DNA of 37,717 nt, taken from contig KQ482051.1 in NCBI GenBank assembly GCA_001430745.1, forward strand, positions 367,722 to 405,438. Reading direction: 5' to 3'. Below the pieces are notes generated by a model that was given only the letters and a program-made list of their open reading frames with translations, made no database searches and was not told the DNA's origin. Source of the stretch: Auxenochlorella pyrenoidosa (taxonomy: Eukaryota; Chlorophyta; Trebouxiophyceae; Chlorellales; Chlorellaceae). The position numbers were made by a program, and so were the translations under genes. How positions within the stretch are numbered: the first letter of the stretch is position 1; each line of letters opens with the position of its first letter. This document shows, in pieces, positions 1-12,494 of this stretch.

Positions 1-1070
1 CCGCCATCCCGCCCCACGTCGCCTTTGACATCGAGGTCAAGATGGCCACGCCCGACGACCTGGCGGCCACGCCCCCCGCCGAGGTGGACCGCATGGTGGG
101 CGCCACCCTGGCCGCCGTGGACGCCGGGCTGGCGGCCCACGGCCCCCGCCTCGTCATGTTCTCCTCCTTCGACCCCGACGTCTGCCTGGAGGTCAAGCGC
201 AGGTGGGGCCAGCAGGGGATGCTGTCGCCACGAGCATTGCAGGTGTGCAGCACGCCCTGCCAGCGCGGTGCAGGCATGTAGGTCGGCAGGCGGGCCAGTC
301 CATCCCATTGCTGTTTGCCGGGGCTGCTGGATGGGCCCGATCCTCGCTGTCACAGCCTGCGCGCCCTGGCTGCCTCTGCCCCTGCAGGCGGCCCGCCGCC
401 CCCGTCATGTTCCTGTCTGGCGGCGGCGTGTACGTGCACGCAGACGTGCGGCGCACCTCCATTGCCGCGGCGGTCGACTTTGCTGCCGCCGCGGGCCTGC
501 AGGGCATCATCCTCAACACGCTGGCGCTGCAGGTGGGCAGGAGTTGGGGGGGAGCTGGATGGCTGGCCCAATGCAGGTGCTCCTTGGCCCATGCACTTGC
601 CTGCTTGTGTAAGCCTGGAGGCCTCTTGCGGCCTGCCGCTTGCTGTTGAAGCCCTCGGGCCGCCACTGCCTCTGTCAGGCTGCCGAGGGCGGCGGCGCGC
701 GCTGGGTGGAGGCGGCGCGAGAGCGCGGCCTGCGCGTTATGACCTACGGCCTGCCCAATGACGACCCCGAGTGGGTGCGCCGCCAGTGGTACCTGGGCGT
801 TCAGGTGGGCGCAGGGCGGTGCTCTGGTGCCGGGTGGTGCTGGGCGGTCAGCCGGTGCGATGGCGGCTGCCTGCTCGGCGTCGGCGTGCCCTCAAGCGGT
901 ACCAGCCCCTCTGCTTGCTGTCTCGGCACGCGCACCTGTCTTGGCGCGTCCTGCTCGCCGCGCGGCGGCATGGAGCTCATGTTGGTCACCCGATGCCGCG
1001 TGCTGCGCAGGGCGTGATTGTGGACGATGTGGCGGGCGTGGCGGCCGCGCTTTCCGCTGCGCTGGGCTGA
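1..1070 (+). CDS. Glycerophosphodiester phosphodiesterase (GDPD family), 5' partial
   Basis: The visible part is the C-terminal two thirds of a GDPD TIM-barrel enzyme, which hydrolyses glycerophosphodiesters to glycerol-3-phosphate and an alcohol. I model four exons: <1-202, 388-532, 679-804 and 1011-1070, with GT-AG introns and in-phase joins, ending in TGA. Seen blocks: an FDIEVK strand near the start (the family's conserved Glu/Lys region), MFSSFDPDVC, PVMFLSGG, a 'GLRVMTYGLPND' strand and a terminal 'GVIVDDV' strand. The order and the 'PVMFL' block resemble eukaryotic Gde1/GPCPD1-type proteins, which often carry N-terminal SPX or starch-binding domains; that part lies outside the window. 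The next gene on the right is convergent. Family assignment is good; substrate and location are not visible. Confidence 0.8.
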
Positions 1071-1889
1071 GCCACCCTCCTGGCGCTGTGTGGCCGCCGC
1101 AGCACCACGGCCTGCCCACAGCGCTGCCTTGCAAAGGCCTCGTTGCGCCCATCCTGGGCCTTCCCTCAAACAACCAGGCCTGTACTCCCAAACCGATTGG
1201 CTGATTCCTCCCTGACGCCCGTCGTGCGTCAAGCGAATGCATGGCTCCCGTTCCGCTGCGATTCTCACCCGACTTGTCTGCTCGGCCCTCCGCTCCTCCC
1301 TGCTGTGTATGCCGCTGCGATTTCTATCTGCTGTATGTCTTGGCTGCCTCAAGCTGCGGGCATTCCTGCACCCCGTTCACTTGCTCATCTCCCCCCTTCG
1401 TCGTGGCGCAGCCCCCCTGCCCCGAACGAACGATGATGATATGCTAACGCTGCCCCCGCTCCGCTACTACCCATGTTCATAAGCCCGGCACAACCTCCAA
1501 ACCAAACCTGGCCCCTCCATCTCCTTGCCTATCCCCTTAATGGCCCAAGCCGGCATACTCGTGCCTGTGCCATGACCGGCAACCTTTTGACAGTTCCTCT
1601 CCAGCCGCTTTTGACAACCCCTCCCCCTTTCCTCCTTCCCTCCCTTTTGGTGCCCGACACTTGCCTGGCCCGCCTCATGACGCGAGCCAGGACACATGTT
1701 TTCTGTGTGTTGCGTGAGTAGAAGCCACGCCGAGCCCTCGGTTCTGAGGCGCTCCTTTTGCCATCCGAGCTTATTGTTGCAAATACTAACAGTGTAAGCA
1801 AGATTGACCATTTAGATCAAGTTCTTGGCTCAGATGGCATGAGTAGTGCAGGGCAACTGCGGCGCTGCCTTGATGTGAGGGGGGCGCGC
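1071..1889. other. Convergent intergenic region, 3' UTRs
   Basis: No convincing gene lies here. The region is the shared 3' side of the GDPD gene (+) and the MutL gene (-). It is pyrimidine-rich on the plus strand and lower in GC near 1780-1830. A TGTAA motif at 1793-1797, the usual green-algal polyadenylation signal, could serve the GDPD gene, giving a 3' UTR of about 0.7 kb. No matching TTACA for the minus-strand gene was seen. Confidence 0.5.
1793..1797 (+). other. Possible polyadenylation signal TGTAA (GDPD gene)
   Basis: TGTAA is the common chlorophyte polyadenylation signal. This copy is about 720 nt after the GDPD stop and only about 90 nt beyond the stop of the opposing MutL gene, so the two 3' UTRs may overlap. 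A five-base motif can occur by chance. Confidence 0.3.
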
Positions 1890-4800
1890 TCACAGCGCTG
1901 GCGGCGGCGGCGGCAGGAGCGCCAGGTGCCGCATCGTGGGGCGGCCGTGCGGGCAGTTCCAGGGCGAGTCGAGGCGGGACAGGTGCTCCAGGACCAGCCG
2001 CATCTCGCGCCTGTCCAGGGCCTTGCCAATCATGATGGAGGAGCGGCAGGCGCGGGAGGCAAGCATGGCGCGCACCCTGCAGCCGTGGGGCGGGGCGGGC
2101 GCAGGAGGGCCGGGCTGGGGCGGGCGCAGCACGGTAGGGCGCTGCTCCTGGGTTCATGCCGGGAAGGACCGTTGGTCGCCGCCGCGCAGCACGGCTGTGC
2201 AGCGCATTATAACTGAGCCTGCTCAGTGCCTGCCCTTTGCCTGCCCAGCGAGAGCTGCCCCGGCTCCCGCCCCGCCCCACCTGGAGGGTCGCACCACCCG
2301 TCCCTGCTCGCCCAGCGCCAGCGGCTGCGCGGCGCCGCCGTCCAGCAGGCCAACCAGCTCCAGCACGTCGGTGGCGCCAAAGGTGATGTTCTTGCTGCGG
2401 CCCGGGGGGGGCGGGCCAGCCGGGTGGGCCGAGGGGAGGACGGGGGGCTGCTGTGGCACAGCCAGGGCGCAGAGCCAGCTGGTACTGCTGCACACTCTGG
2501 GCTTGGCCGGCACAGGCTGCAAAGGTCTCGTTTCCCTAACCATGCTCGTGCGCTGAGCGGGGGGGCGCCGCTGCTGATGCCGCCCGTCGGCTGCCGCGTT
2601 GCCTCGCTGCCCTGCCCGGCCACCCGCTGCCCGGCGGGCCCCCCACCTGAAGGGCACGGCCGACAGCAGGAGGCGGCCAGAGGCGGGGTCATCCCTGAAG
2701 TCAAACCCGTTCTGCAGGAAGACCTCCATGTTGTCCCTGCAGGACGGGGAGGTTGTATATTCACGTCAGCTTATGTACAAGAAAGAAAGAACCACTAATC
2801 AATCGGAGGTCGGGGAGCCGCAGCGCCCGGGAGGTGCAGCCTGCCGCACGCAGCGAAGAGGGTGCTGCAAGCCGGGCTGTCGCGGCACTCCACCCGACCA
2901 GACTGGTCAGAAACTTGGGGGTGTGGGACGCGGCTATGGCGGGGACGTGGCGGGACAAAAAGGGGCAGCCCCTTCTTCACAGTTGATTGCACAACAGCGC
3001 GCCCATCTCCGCCCATCCCAACTGCCCCACCACGCAGCGCCGCCCCAGCTGCACCTGACGGTCAGCTCCTCCGTTGGAGACAGCTCCAGCGGCTGCGGCA
3101 CCAGCAGCGGCTGCTTGTTGAGCTGGGTGGTGCGCTGCAGGCGCTCAAAGTTGTACTTCTCGTCTGCAGGACGGGGGGTGCCAGGTAGGGCATACCGACC
3201 ATGGCAGGGAGGGTGCTGCAGGCAGGCGTGGCGCCGGCACCACAGAACAAACGCTGCAGGAGGGAGCGCGTTCTTGCGCCCTGGGGGGCCCGCCCGCGTG
3301 GCTCCCAGCTGCCCTCTGCCGCCCACCCGAGGCGTGCTGGTCGACGATGAACAGGTCGCGGCCCAGCTTGGCCAGGATGAAGCCCAGGTTGAACTGGCCC
3401 AGCACCTGCGAGGACGGGGGCCCCACCACAGGCACCCGGGGCGCTGAGCAGCAAGGCCAACGGGTGTGGAGCCCCTCTGCACGCTGCCCCGCTGCCAGAC
3501 CGGCCCCCCGCCCGCCGCGCCGCACCTCCATGCGCGAAAAGTCGGCCTTGTCAAAGACGCGCTGCAGCTCCTGCTCTGCAGGCACGCAGGGAGGGGCAGA
3601 CGGGCTTGGGCAGTCCCTGCACAGGCGGGCAAGGGCCAGCGGCCCCCTGCTGGCCGGCATTCGAGGGGTGTAGCAGCCAGGGTGCCGCGCAGGGCGAGCC
3701 AAGCGGTGGCCAGGCTAACAGCCGAAACACAACAAGAAAGGAAATGTGCCTTGCAAACTGTCTCGTTTGGGCCATTGGCCAGCGCCCACCTGCCACCGCC
3801 TCTGCCTGCTCTCGGCTCAGGCCCGCCGCAGCTGTGCCGCCTGCTGCCAGGGAGGCAGCTGCAAACTGCGAGCGCCTGGCCCGGCCACTGCCGCCCTCGC
3901 CTCCGCCTCGCTCCTTGGCGGCCTTCTGCGATGCCGCGGCGTGCAGCAGGCGCTGGCGAATCCCGGCCAAGTCCGTTGACACAACAACGCTGCCGCCAGC
4001 AGCCGTGGCGTAGGTGGCAGGTGCGCCGCCCTCCTGACTGCTGGGCGGCTCGCCTGCCTGCTGCCGCTCCCGTGCACTTCCCCCCCTCGCCTCTGCCATC
4101 TCCTCCTCTCTGCCTGCCGCCGCTACCGCCGCTGCTGCTGCCGCGCGTGCTGCTTCCTTGCCTCCCACCGCTGCCACTGCCGCCACTATTGCAGAGGCCC
4201 CCAGCGGCACAGCTGCAACCTCCTCATCGCTCGGCTCGTACATGGCGTCATCTTCCTCCTCCTCTGGCCCTGGCGCCCCAGCCCCCGTTCCGGCGGCGCC
4301 GTCAGGCAGGGCCACTACGGGTTCAGCTGCCTGCTGCTGCTGCTGCTGCTGCTGCTGCCACTGTGCCGGCTGGTTGTCTTGCGGAGACCCAGCAGCGGCC
4401 AGGAGTGGGGTGGTCTGCAGCACTGCCGCCTCTGACGCGGACTCTGCTGCCGCGGCTTGCTGCTGCGACTGCTGCTGCTGCTCCCCCTGCTCTCCCTCTG
4501 GCGCGCCCGCTGCTGCAGCAACACCCTGCTCGCCTGCTGCTGCCCAAGGCTCCACGCCTGCATCTGTCTCCCAGCCTGGCTGATCCTGCCTGGCTGCAGC
4601 GGGCTGCACCTCTCGCTGGAAGCCAAAGCTGAGTAGCGAGCGCTGCTTACCAGCTGCCGCCGCCGCTGGTGGTCCAGTGCCGCCGCTGCCGCCCGCAGAG
4701 CCGGCAGGGGGGCTTCCCAAAGCAAAGGCTGCCAGGGGCAGCACCGCCCGCCGCTTGGCCGGCGGTTCTGAGAGAGGCGCCGCACATACTGGTCGCGCGG

Positions 4801-7800
4801 CAGCACCGTCCTCAGCCTCCTGCTCGTCCCCGTGGTTCAACCCTGGCTGCTGCTGTGCATGCGGAGCGGGCTCGGCCTGCGCAGCCGTGCCAGCCGCCGC
4901 AAACTGCGAGAACGCGGGCAGCGCGCATGGACCGGTGGCCACCGCCGCGGCGCCGCCGTCGTCCTGCTGCGCCTGCTGCGCCACCCCCAGCGCGTCGTTC
5001 ACGCCATACGTGTACCGCGACGGCTCCCACAGGGACTCCAGGGCCTGCTGGAAGGCCTCCAGGATCTTCTTCTCGGCATGCAGGAACACCTGCGGCTTGG
5101 GGCGCGGGCAGGGGGGGGGGGGGCAGCGGGTGGGTGCCACGCCAGCGGCATCACACAGCGCTCAAATGCCCCCGGCATCTCCTCCCTGGCTAGGCGGGAC
5201 ATCCTGCAGGCGGGGTCCACGGTCCGGGGCCCCAGCCCAGGACAGAGGCTTCAGCAGCACCCGCGAGGAGTGCAAGAGTCATTGGTGCACTGCTGCCGCG
5301 GCACGCGGGTCCTGGCAGGACGCACGGCTCGCCGCCTGCTGCTGCCGCTGCGCACCTTTCGCTTGTCCGGCGTGACGTTCACGTCGTAGCTGTCGGTGGG
5401 CAGCCTGCACAGGGGGACACCAGGGCGCAGGCAAGACCGGCAAGCGGTCATGGCTGAGGGGTTGCTGCTGCCGAGGCCAGCGAGCTGCAGCATGCGCGGG
5501 GCCAGGCACGGCACCCCTGGCATGTGCGCAGCACAGGCCTCCCCCCGCAGAGCCGTTGCCTTGAAGCACCGCTGCTGCAATGCGCTGTGCTGCATGGCAG
5601 GTGCACCCTGCCCTGCCCACCGGAAGTCCACCACTGCCATGGGCTTGCTGGAGGCGGCGGCGGGGGAGGAGAGGGAGCGGTAGGTGTCGTTCAGGGCCTT
5701 GGCGGCCTTGGGCAGGTCCACGGGGCGGCCGTTGAGGAAGAAGAACTGGCGGTCGCCTGGCGGGAGGGTGGAAGGTGGGGGGCCGCAAGGCGCTGGTGGG
5801 CACAGAGCGGTTGGCACAAGGCGAGGAGCGCAGGCCTGCATCTTGACGTGCCAAACAACAGCACCAGCGCGTTCCCAACCAGCACGACGCGGGCCCTCTG
5901 GCGCCCCCACCCGCGCTGCGCCCGCTGTTGGCAGTGGCCTTGGACACCCAGCCGGTGATGGTGATGGGCAGGCCGCCCTCCTGGGCCTCCACCTGGGTGG
6001 GAGGCAGGGGCGGCGGGTGAGGGCGGGGGCGGGCAAGCGCAAGCTCCACTAGAGCAGCAGTGGGCAACACACCCATGGTAGACAGTGGGCAAGTGGGTAG
6101 TTACGACCATGCGAACATGGTGCGCGGAGGCTTGCCGGCAGCTGGCCGCCTCACATGCAGCGGCTGCATGGCGTCTGCGGCCTTGGAGCCAAACACGGCC
6201 AGGATGTTGTCCCTGCGGGGTGGGGCGGCACAGCATTCACAGCGCCGCCAGTCCTTGGTCAACCAACGGCTCGTCATGCAGGCATCGGGCACGGGGTCGG
6301 CGCAGCTGACCCAGGCCTGTGGGCACAGCACGCCAGCCAACAGGCCAGTGATGTTTGACGCGGCCCCCCCGGCCCCCCAAGCCCACCTGATGGTCGCGCC
6401 GCTCTGCGTGTTGACCACCGTGGTGCGGGCGCCGTTGCCCACCTGGTTGGTGCAGATCAGGCGCACGCCGGCGCTGCGACAGGGGCAGCAGGCAGCAGGG
6501 GCAGCTAGCACCTGGCCGCAGCGGCGACCCTGTGGGCGTACACGTGCGCAACCCGGGCATGCCTTCCAAGTGACTGCACCCCTCGGCCCTAACAATCGCG
6601 CCCCCACAATCGTGCATAGTGCTGGTGTCGACAAGCACGCCAGCATCCGCACCTGATGAGGGCGTAGGCCTGCAGCACCGACACCAGGCGCGTGTACTCG
6701 CGCCGCACGTGGCGCAGGAACTCCTTGTGCCTGGTGGGCAGGCGGGGGGGGGGGGGCAGGGTGGAGAGCAGGAAGCCAGCGACTGCGACAGAAAGGCTCC
6801 TAAGCATGCGAGGCAGGCTTGATGGCAGGTGTGCAGTCAAGGGCATGGCATGGGTCGGCGATGCAGGCTGCCGAAGCGACAGAGGCCCCCCCCCACCTGA
6901 CAGGCAGGCGCTTGAACAGCTCGCGCACGGCGACGGTGGTGCCCACGGTGCGGGCGGCGCCTGCCTGCCCCGTCAGCACGCCGTTGTGGTCGTAGCTGCA
7001 GAGGGTGCGGGACGCATGAGCAACATCAAGACTTGCCACCAAGTCTGATGACACGCCGCGGCTGCTGCAGGCGGCGCCTCGCCGCCCATGCTCCACCGCC
7101 ATCAGCACCCCCGCCCAGTTTCAGGGACGAGGCAAGCAAGCTTGCACTGTGCATGCAACCGTTGCTGGCCGCGGTGCCCAACCAGCCGGCAGCCAGCCCG
7201 CAAACCCTGCCTCGCCCGGGCCGACCTGAGGCGCACGCCCGCCTCCTGCCCCGCAGTGCGCGTGACCACGCTGAGGTCGGACACAGCGCACAGCGAGCTC
7301 AGCGCCTCGCCACGGAAGCCAAACGTAGCCAGCTCCTGCAGGCCACGAGGCAGCAGGGAGCGTCGAGCGGCTCAAGAACCAGGGCTCCCAACGCATGGCA
7401 ATGGCAATGCCGGCGGGCAGTGGCTGGGTACCTGGGCAGGATAAGCCCTGGCAGCCGGCGTGTGCCAAAGATAACCACCCCTGCGGTTACAAAGTGAACT
7501 GACGCCCCCCACCCACCCACCGGCCCCATTGCCCTGCCGCCCCCACCTGCAGGTCTGCAAAGTCGCCGATCTTGGAGGTGTGGTACTTGAGCGTGAGCGC
7601 CTGGTAGTTGGCCGGGTCCACGCCGCACCCGTTGTCGGCCACCTCCACCAGCTCGGCGCCGTACTCCTTGAGCCGGATCTGCGCGGGCGGGGCGGCGCAG
7701 GCGGGCGGGCGGGCGGGCGAGGCGGGCATGAACCCCGGGGGGGGGGGTTGGCGCGCGGCCGCAGCGGCGGCTCGAGCAGGGGTGGGGCCGCTGGCGTCTC

Positions 7801-8338
7801 ACAATCCAGGCTTAAATGTGCAGGGCCGTGACCACGGTCTGCAACGCGGTCTGCGACGCCACCCAGGCAGCAGCGCGTTGCCGCCCGGTTGACCCGCTGC
7901 CCTCGCCCAGCCGCACAGACAAACGTGTCCAAGTTCTCGCCCAGCCGCACCTCGATGGAGGTGGCCCCCGCATCCAGCGCATTCTCCACCAGCTCCTTCA
8001 CCGCGGTGGCCAGGTCCAGAATGACCTGCGGCAGGGGCCCAGCAGCACGTCGGGCTCTGCAAACGAGTCGTGACCATCTTGGCTCGCGGTGTGCAGCGAG
8101 CAGCACTAGCCCATGGCCACAGAGTTGCCTGTCCAGCTGCGCTGCTCATGGAAGCGAATCCCATGGAGAACCTGCGCCAGATGAGCGGCGGCCAAGCACC
8201 CACCTGGCCGGAGCAGATGCGGTGGATGGTGCCCTTGTCAATAGGCTTGATGGTGCCGGCGGGGCGAGCCGCAGGGGCTGGTGCAGGCGCCGCAGCTGGC
8301 ACAGCTGTGCCAGCTGCTGGGCCGCCAGGCGACGCCAT
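1890..8338 (-). CDS. PMS2: DNA mismatch repair protein, PMS2-type MutL endonuclease
   Basis: MutL homologue of the PMS2 type (called PMS1 in plants), expected to pair with MLH1 in the nucleus and nick the daughter strand during mismatch repair. Start is the ATG at 8338 ([10 protein letters not shown]), followed by '[16 protein letters not shown]'. About 18 exons. GHKL ATPase motifs in order: [11 protein letters not shown] (about 7980), DNGCGV (about 7630), GFRGEAL (about 7305), and GTTV (about 6935). The transducer block with '[15 protein letters not shown]' is near 5740 and '[13 protein letters not shown]' near 5380. A long low-complexity Ala/Gln/Glu linker occupies the exon at about 5092-3790. 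The C-terminal endonuclease domain shows 'GQFNLGFI', the metal-binding motif DQHASDEKYNFE rebuilt across a phase-1 intron (3332/3165), ACRSSIMIG and [11 protein letters not shown]. All catalytic motifs are present, so the gene looks functional. Confidence 0.9.
4331..4357 (-). repeat. (CAG)9 microsatellite coding polyglutamine in the MutL linker
   Basis: Nine uninterrupted CTG units on the plus strand, read as CAG on the coding strand, encode nine glutamines inside the PMS2 linker exon. Shorter Gln-rich stretches lie near 4455-4490. The surrounding linker is Ala/Glu/Gln-rich and probably disordered. Confidence 0.9.
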
Positions 8339-9986
8339 GGGTGCACGCCGTGCTCAGCCTGAGGCGGGAAGGGCAGGGGGCTGTGATGCTGCTACAGCTA
8401 GGATTGGCCCCACTGGCGGCGGCGGCAGGAGGCGGGTGGCGCCAGTGCAAACCCGGGTCAGCGCTTGCTGAACAAATGAATAAAATGAGCTGCCGGGATG
8501 TTGAAAAGCACTCGGATGTTGCAAAACAGACCTGCCGCTGCACTTGGATCTCTTGTTTTGCAAAAGGAGGCTGCGGGGTGATGAGACCGCGGATATGCAG
8601 CCCGGGATGAAAATCAAAGGTGCATCGAGCGGAGCCAGGGCGCCAAACCGCCTGCTTGGCGGAAAGAACTTTAGCCTGGCCCGGCAGAGCGCCGCAGGCT
8701 CTCCTCCGTCCGCCTCCAGAGGCGCAAGTAGACTTTTGAAACCGGTTGGAATGTCCCGCCAGTCCCACCGACTCATGGCGGGCAGCAGGTGGCGGCAGCA
8801 GCCCGCCTGGCGCCCGCCAGAGCACCGTTGCAATGCAGCTTATCTGTGCAGGCCCACGCAGCTCAGCCCCTGGTTGATTTGCACATGGTGCGAGGAGGTT
8901 CAAGGAAATGCGTGGACTGTCTGCCCTCCCCTCAGCACCCGTCACAGTGACCATTTTGCAGGGGCACAACAGCTCCAGTGCGTCATAAGCCCCTAGCCTG
9001 CACTGCACAATACATTGAAAATGTCTGCCCATGCCCTAATGTTCTGAGCCATCCAGCCATCAGTTGGTTTGCTTGCATCCTCGTCTCAACGGCTGGGCGA
9101 CGGCCGCAGCCAGCTGTCAACGCGCAGCCGAGCAAGGAAGCACTGTGCCAATGCCAGGCTGCGGCATTTTGCACTGTCCCCTGCAGCATTCCGCAAATTC
9201 GTTACGGGGTTCTGGTGATACCTGCTTGTGGCTGCCTCTGCATCTGAATCGTCATGAATCGGCCGCTTGAGCTGCACTCAAGCCTGCTCACAATCACTTG
9301 GGTCACTGCGCGCAGACTTGCCATGCAGTCCCCACAGAAGGGTCGCCAGGTGCCAGCAGACCGTTACAGCATTTCGGTGTGAGAAAAACCAAGCGCACAA
9401 GTGCTAAGCCGTGTGTTTTGGTACTGCCCTGCACTTTGTGGCGGCGACGCGCGCGCAGCCCATCGGAGGCACAGCGCTGCAACCGCGCCGAAAGTGTAAA
9501 TGTGCTTAACTGATACAGCATTTCAAATCACAAGTATTTGCACATTGCAGATTCAGGGAGACAAAAACATGTGTCGACCTCCGCCACCTGCCTGCAGAAT
9601 GCGCTCAGCACGATGGCCAGAAAGGGCAGCAGCCCTGCCCTAGGCCCTGCCTTAAGCTAGAGAACCGTCCGTCGGCTTGCCCTCTCCGCACAGATCTTCG
9701 AACTACCCTACTCGCTGGCCACCTGCCGGCTGCCTGCCGGCCCCCCGCTTGCCGACATCCTCACCGCAGCGAATTACCAGTGGCACGGGCGAACCGCCTC
9801 TTGGAAAGCTTGGACGGCTCTTGCAAGGTGATTGAAGCGATCATCTCCAGCCAACCGTTGCGGGGGCTCGCACACAAGGGTGCCCGCTTCCCATGCCGCC
9901 CACCCCATCCCATAGCGGGCGACCGCTGGGCCCACAACGTTGCCTTAGTTGACTTGCTCACAACCCGTCACCCCCCCCTGTATTGC
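8339..9986. other. Divergent intergenic region, about 1.65 kb
   Basis: Lies between the start of the minus-strand MutL gene and the plus-strand DUF4336 gene, so both promoters should be here. GC is lower than in the genes, especially 8470-8560 and 9000-9560. I see no RNA gene, mobile element or long ORF with family signal. The only stretch that looks coding is listed separately at 9694-9827. Confidence 0.5.
9694..9827 (+). other. Possible upstream exon of the DUF4336 gene
   Basis: A 134-nt open stretch starting 'IFELPYSLATCRL' is bounded by a CACAG acceptor and an AAG/GTGATTG donor, and has G/C-rich third positions. It could be a 5' exon (coding or leader) of the DUF4336 gene, but I could not find an in-frame join or a clear start codon, so it may be chance. 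Confidence 0.25.
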
Positions 9987-10025
9987 ATGTACACGGCAGA
10001 GTCGGGAGTCGGCTGCACACTACCT

Positions 10026-12494
10026 ATGGCCTTGCCAGCTTCCCCAAGTGGCCATGGGCCACTGTCCCCGCCGCGCTCACCCCACCGGCCGCGGTCGCCG
10101 CCAGGATCGCCGGGCGGGGGCCAGGCGCAGCCATCCGCAGCGCCTGCTGCGGGCTTCAATCTGACCAGCACGGCGCTGGTGCCGCGTGGCACGAACATCT
10201 GGACGCTGGAGGGCCGCCTGGAGGGCCGCTGGGGCGTCTCCTCCTTCCCGGTGGGACGGCAGCCTCAGCTGGGGCTGCCCGCAGCTGCCCGGTACTGCGC
10301 TCGTTGCCAGCCCCTGCCTGGACTGCTGCTTGGGCCAGGGGGCGGGCTGCTTCCTCGGAAGCGTGGCAAAGCGCGGGGCGAGGCCTCTGGGCAGCCCCAG
10401 GGACGCGGCGCACGCGGCGGCAGCTGGTCACGCACTCCCTGCTCACCCCTTGCACCCCCTCTTGAGGCAACGCCAACGTCGTGTCCCGTCCTCTGCCAGC
10501 AGGTCAGGATGACCATTGTGCGCAGCGGGAGCGGGGGCAGCGGCAGTCCGCTGCTGCTGGTCTCCTCCTTCCCGCCCGACGCTCGGGTGATGGAGCTGCT
10601 GCGCCCGCTGGGCCAGGTGGGCCGCCATGGGGCCGCCGGTGCCCACCTTGGGCAGTCCTGCCTGCTGTGCCGGCCTGCATGGCACCTCTCCGGCCCGGCA
10701 TCCCACCCTTCCTGACTCCTGATCTGCCCATTCACTATTCTTTACTGGCGCATGACACCGACCACTGCGCTCCACTGCGGGCAGGTGCGGCTGGTGCTGG
10801 CCCCCAATGCGGCTCACTGCCTGTGGGGTGCCGCCATGCGGAAGGCCTACCCAGGTGCCCTGCTGGCGGGGCCGCCCAACGCGGCAGCCCGCTTCCCAGA
10901 CCAGCCCTGGGATGCCCTGATCAAGACGCCCGCAGGTCGGCTGCGCTGCCGCCCGCTGGGGTGCGGGGGGCGCTGTGTTGCCAGCACAGCGCCCTTGACA
11001 CGCTGGCGCGCCATCAATTGAAGCCGTGCTTCCAGAAGCTAGGCCCATACATGCTGCCTGCAACATGCGTGATGCTGTGTGGCGTTCCTCATGCACAAGG
11101 GGCCCGGATGGCTCGCCCTGGGAGCATGAACACCCCACGTCCCGGCTGCATCCCCCATGTGCAGACTTCCACTGGCTGCTGGTGCGGCAGGGCTTTGATG
11201 CAGCAGAGCTGCGGGCGTGGACCACCTGCAAGGGTGGGTGCATGGAGTGCTGCAGGCTCTGGGGCGGGCGTCAGGATAGGCGGAGCAAGGGCGGGTGGGG
11301 CGGTTGAGCTGGCGTACCGCCCGGCAGCGCCCCGCTCCGACAGCCCCGCTGCGGCGCGCGCACCGAGGCGTGCACCCTGGCCCCTCGCCCCGCCCCGCCC
11401 CGCAGCCTCCCCCTGGCTGCAGGAGATCCCGCTGCTGCACAGGCCCTCGCGCACCCTCATCCTCACCGACCTCGCCTTCAACTTCAAACGGGACGGAGGA
11501 GGTGGGCAGACAGGCTGCAACCCTACGGACGCCAAGGCCCGCCGCTGCGGCGCCGGCCCAGCCAACCTGCGCCTTGCTGCCCGGCAGCCTGCAGGCTCGG
11601 TTCTTTGCTCACTCCCACCCTCCTGCGGCTGCCGCCCGCAGAGACGCCGCTGCCTGGCGGGCCCCTGGGCTTCCTGATGCGCAGCCTGTACCTGCCGCTG
11701 GCCGGCGGCTACCGCCCCTGCTGCGTCACCAAGCCATTTGGCCTGAGCTTCATGCTGCCGGATGCAGGTGAGGCACGCTGGCAGGTTTTCATGCACGATG
11801 CCTTGCAAGCAAGCGGTACACGCACATGCGATGGCCTTGCTTGCCTGCCCCCAAGGACAGCGGGCCGGGGTGCCCAGCGTGCCCACTCTGCTGTGTGCTC
11901 CGCTAGGCAGGGCGTGCTCTTCACACCTGCCCATGCCATGCTGCATGCTGCAGACGCCATGTGCACGGTGATGCAGGAGATTGCGGGGACCGACTTCGAC
12001 CAGGTCAGAGGGTTGGTACCGTGCGCTGTGTGCCCTCCTCTCCGTGGGCTGTGGAAACACGTCACAGCTGGGGCCAGCTGGAGATGGGAGTCTCCCATTA
12101 CTTACTCATGCAGCGCCTGTCCGTGCACCTTCCGGCAGCTCTGACAAACGGCGAGGCCTGCCCGCCATCGCCGCCAGACAGCGGCTGCGTTGAGGTGACC
12201 AGCATCCGCGCCACCAGCGCAACCAGCATGCCCCCGCAACCTCTGTCCACGGGTGCGCATGCCCTTGCCATGCAGGTCATCATGGCGCATGGGGACGTGG
12301 TGCCGGCGCCAGGCGGCAAGGCGGCCTTCCAGCAGGGCAGTGCGGCCTTCTTTGCAGAGGTGGCAAATCGGCGGCGGCAGCGGCAGGATGGCGGCGGCGC
12401 GTGGCCCTCGCAAGCCACACTGCTGGCGGCTGCAGGGTTGGCAGGCGCAGCAGGGGTGGCAGTGGCCTATGTGTGGCAGCGGCGGAGTAGGTAG
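10026..12494 (+). CDS. DUF4336 domain protein with C-terminal membrane anchor
   Basis: Matches the DUF4336 family, proteins found in bacteria, algae and plants that resemble metallo-beta-lactamase-fold hydrolases; the reaction is unknown. Spliced blocks in order: 'LVPRGTNIWTLEG' and RWGVSSFP, then 'RMTIVRSGSGG' with 'LLLVSSF', 'RLVLAPNAAHCLWG', 'DFHWLLVRQG', 'IPLLHRPSRTLILTDLAFNF', 'LMRSLYLPLAGGYRP', MCTVMQEIAGTDFDQ and VIMAHGDVV. Later exons are about 10502-10616, 10785-10934, 11165-11234, 11423-11500, 11643-11764, 11953-12003 and 12275-12494; several joins are verified in phase. The protein ends in an Ala/Gly/Val-rich hydrophobic helix followed by WQRRSR, so it looks tail-anchored. The N-terminal Pro/Ser/Arg-rich part could be a plastid transit peptide. 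Start is uncertain: in-frame ATGs at 9987 and 10026, or an upstream exon. Confidence 0.75.

Noticed and set aside
3466..4632. A 388-codon plus-strand open frame
   Set aside because: It is a Pro/Leu/Ala-rich shadow of the MutL linker exon on the minus strand; no conserved motif.
8983..9521. Several open frames of about 60-90 codons on both strands in the 8.3-10 kb gap
   Set aside because: No family signal, no splice-compatible partners, and composition typical of chance frames in GC-rich DNA.
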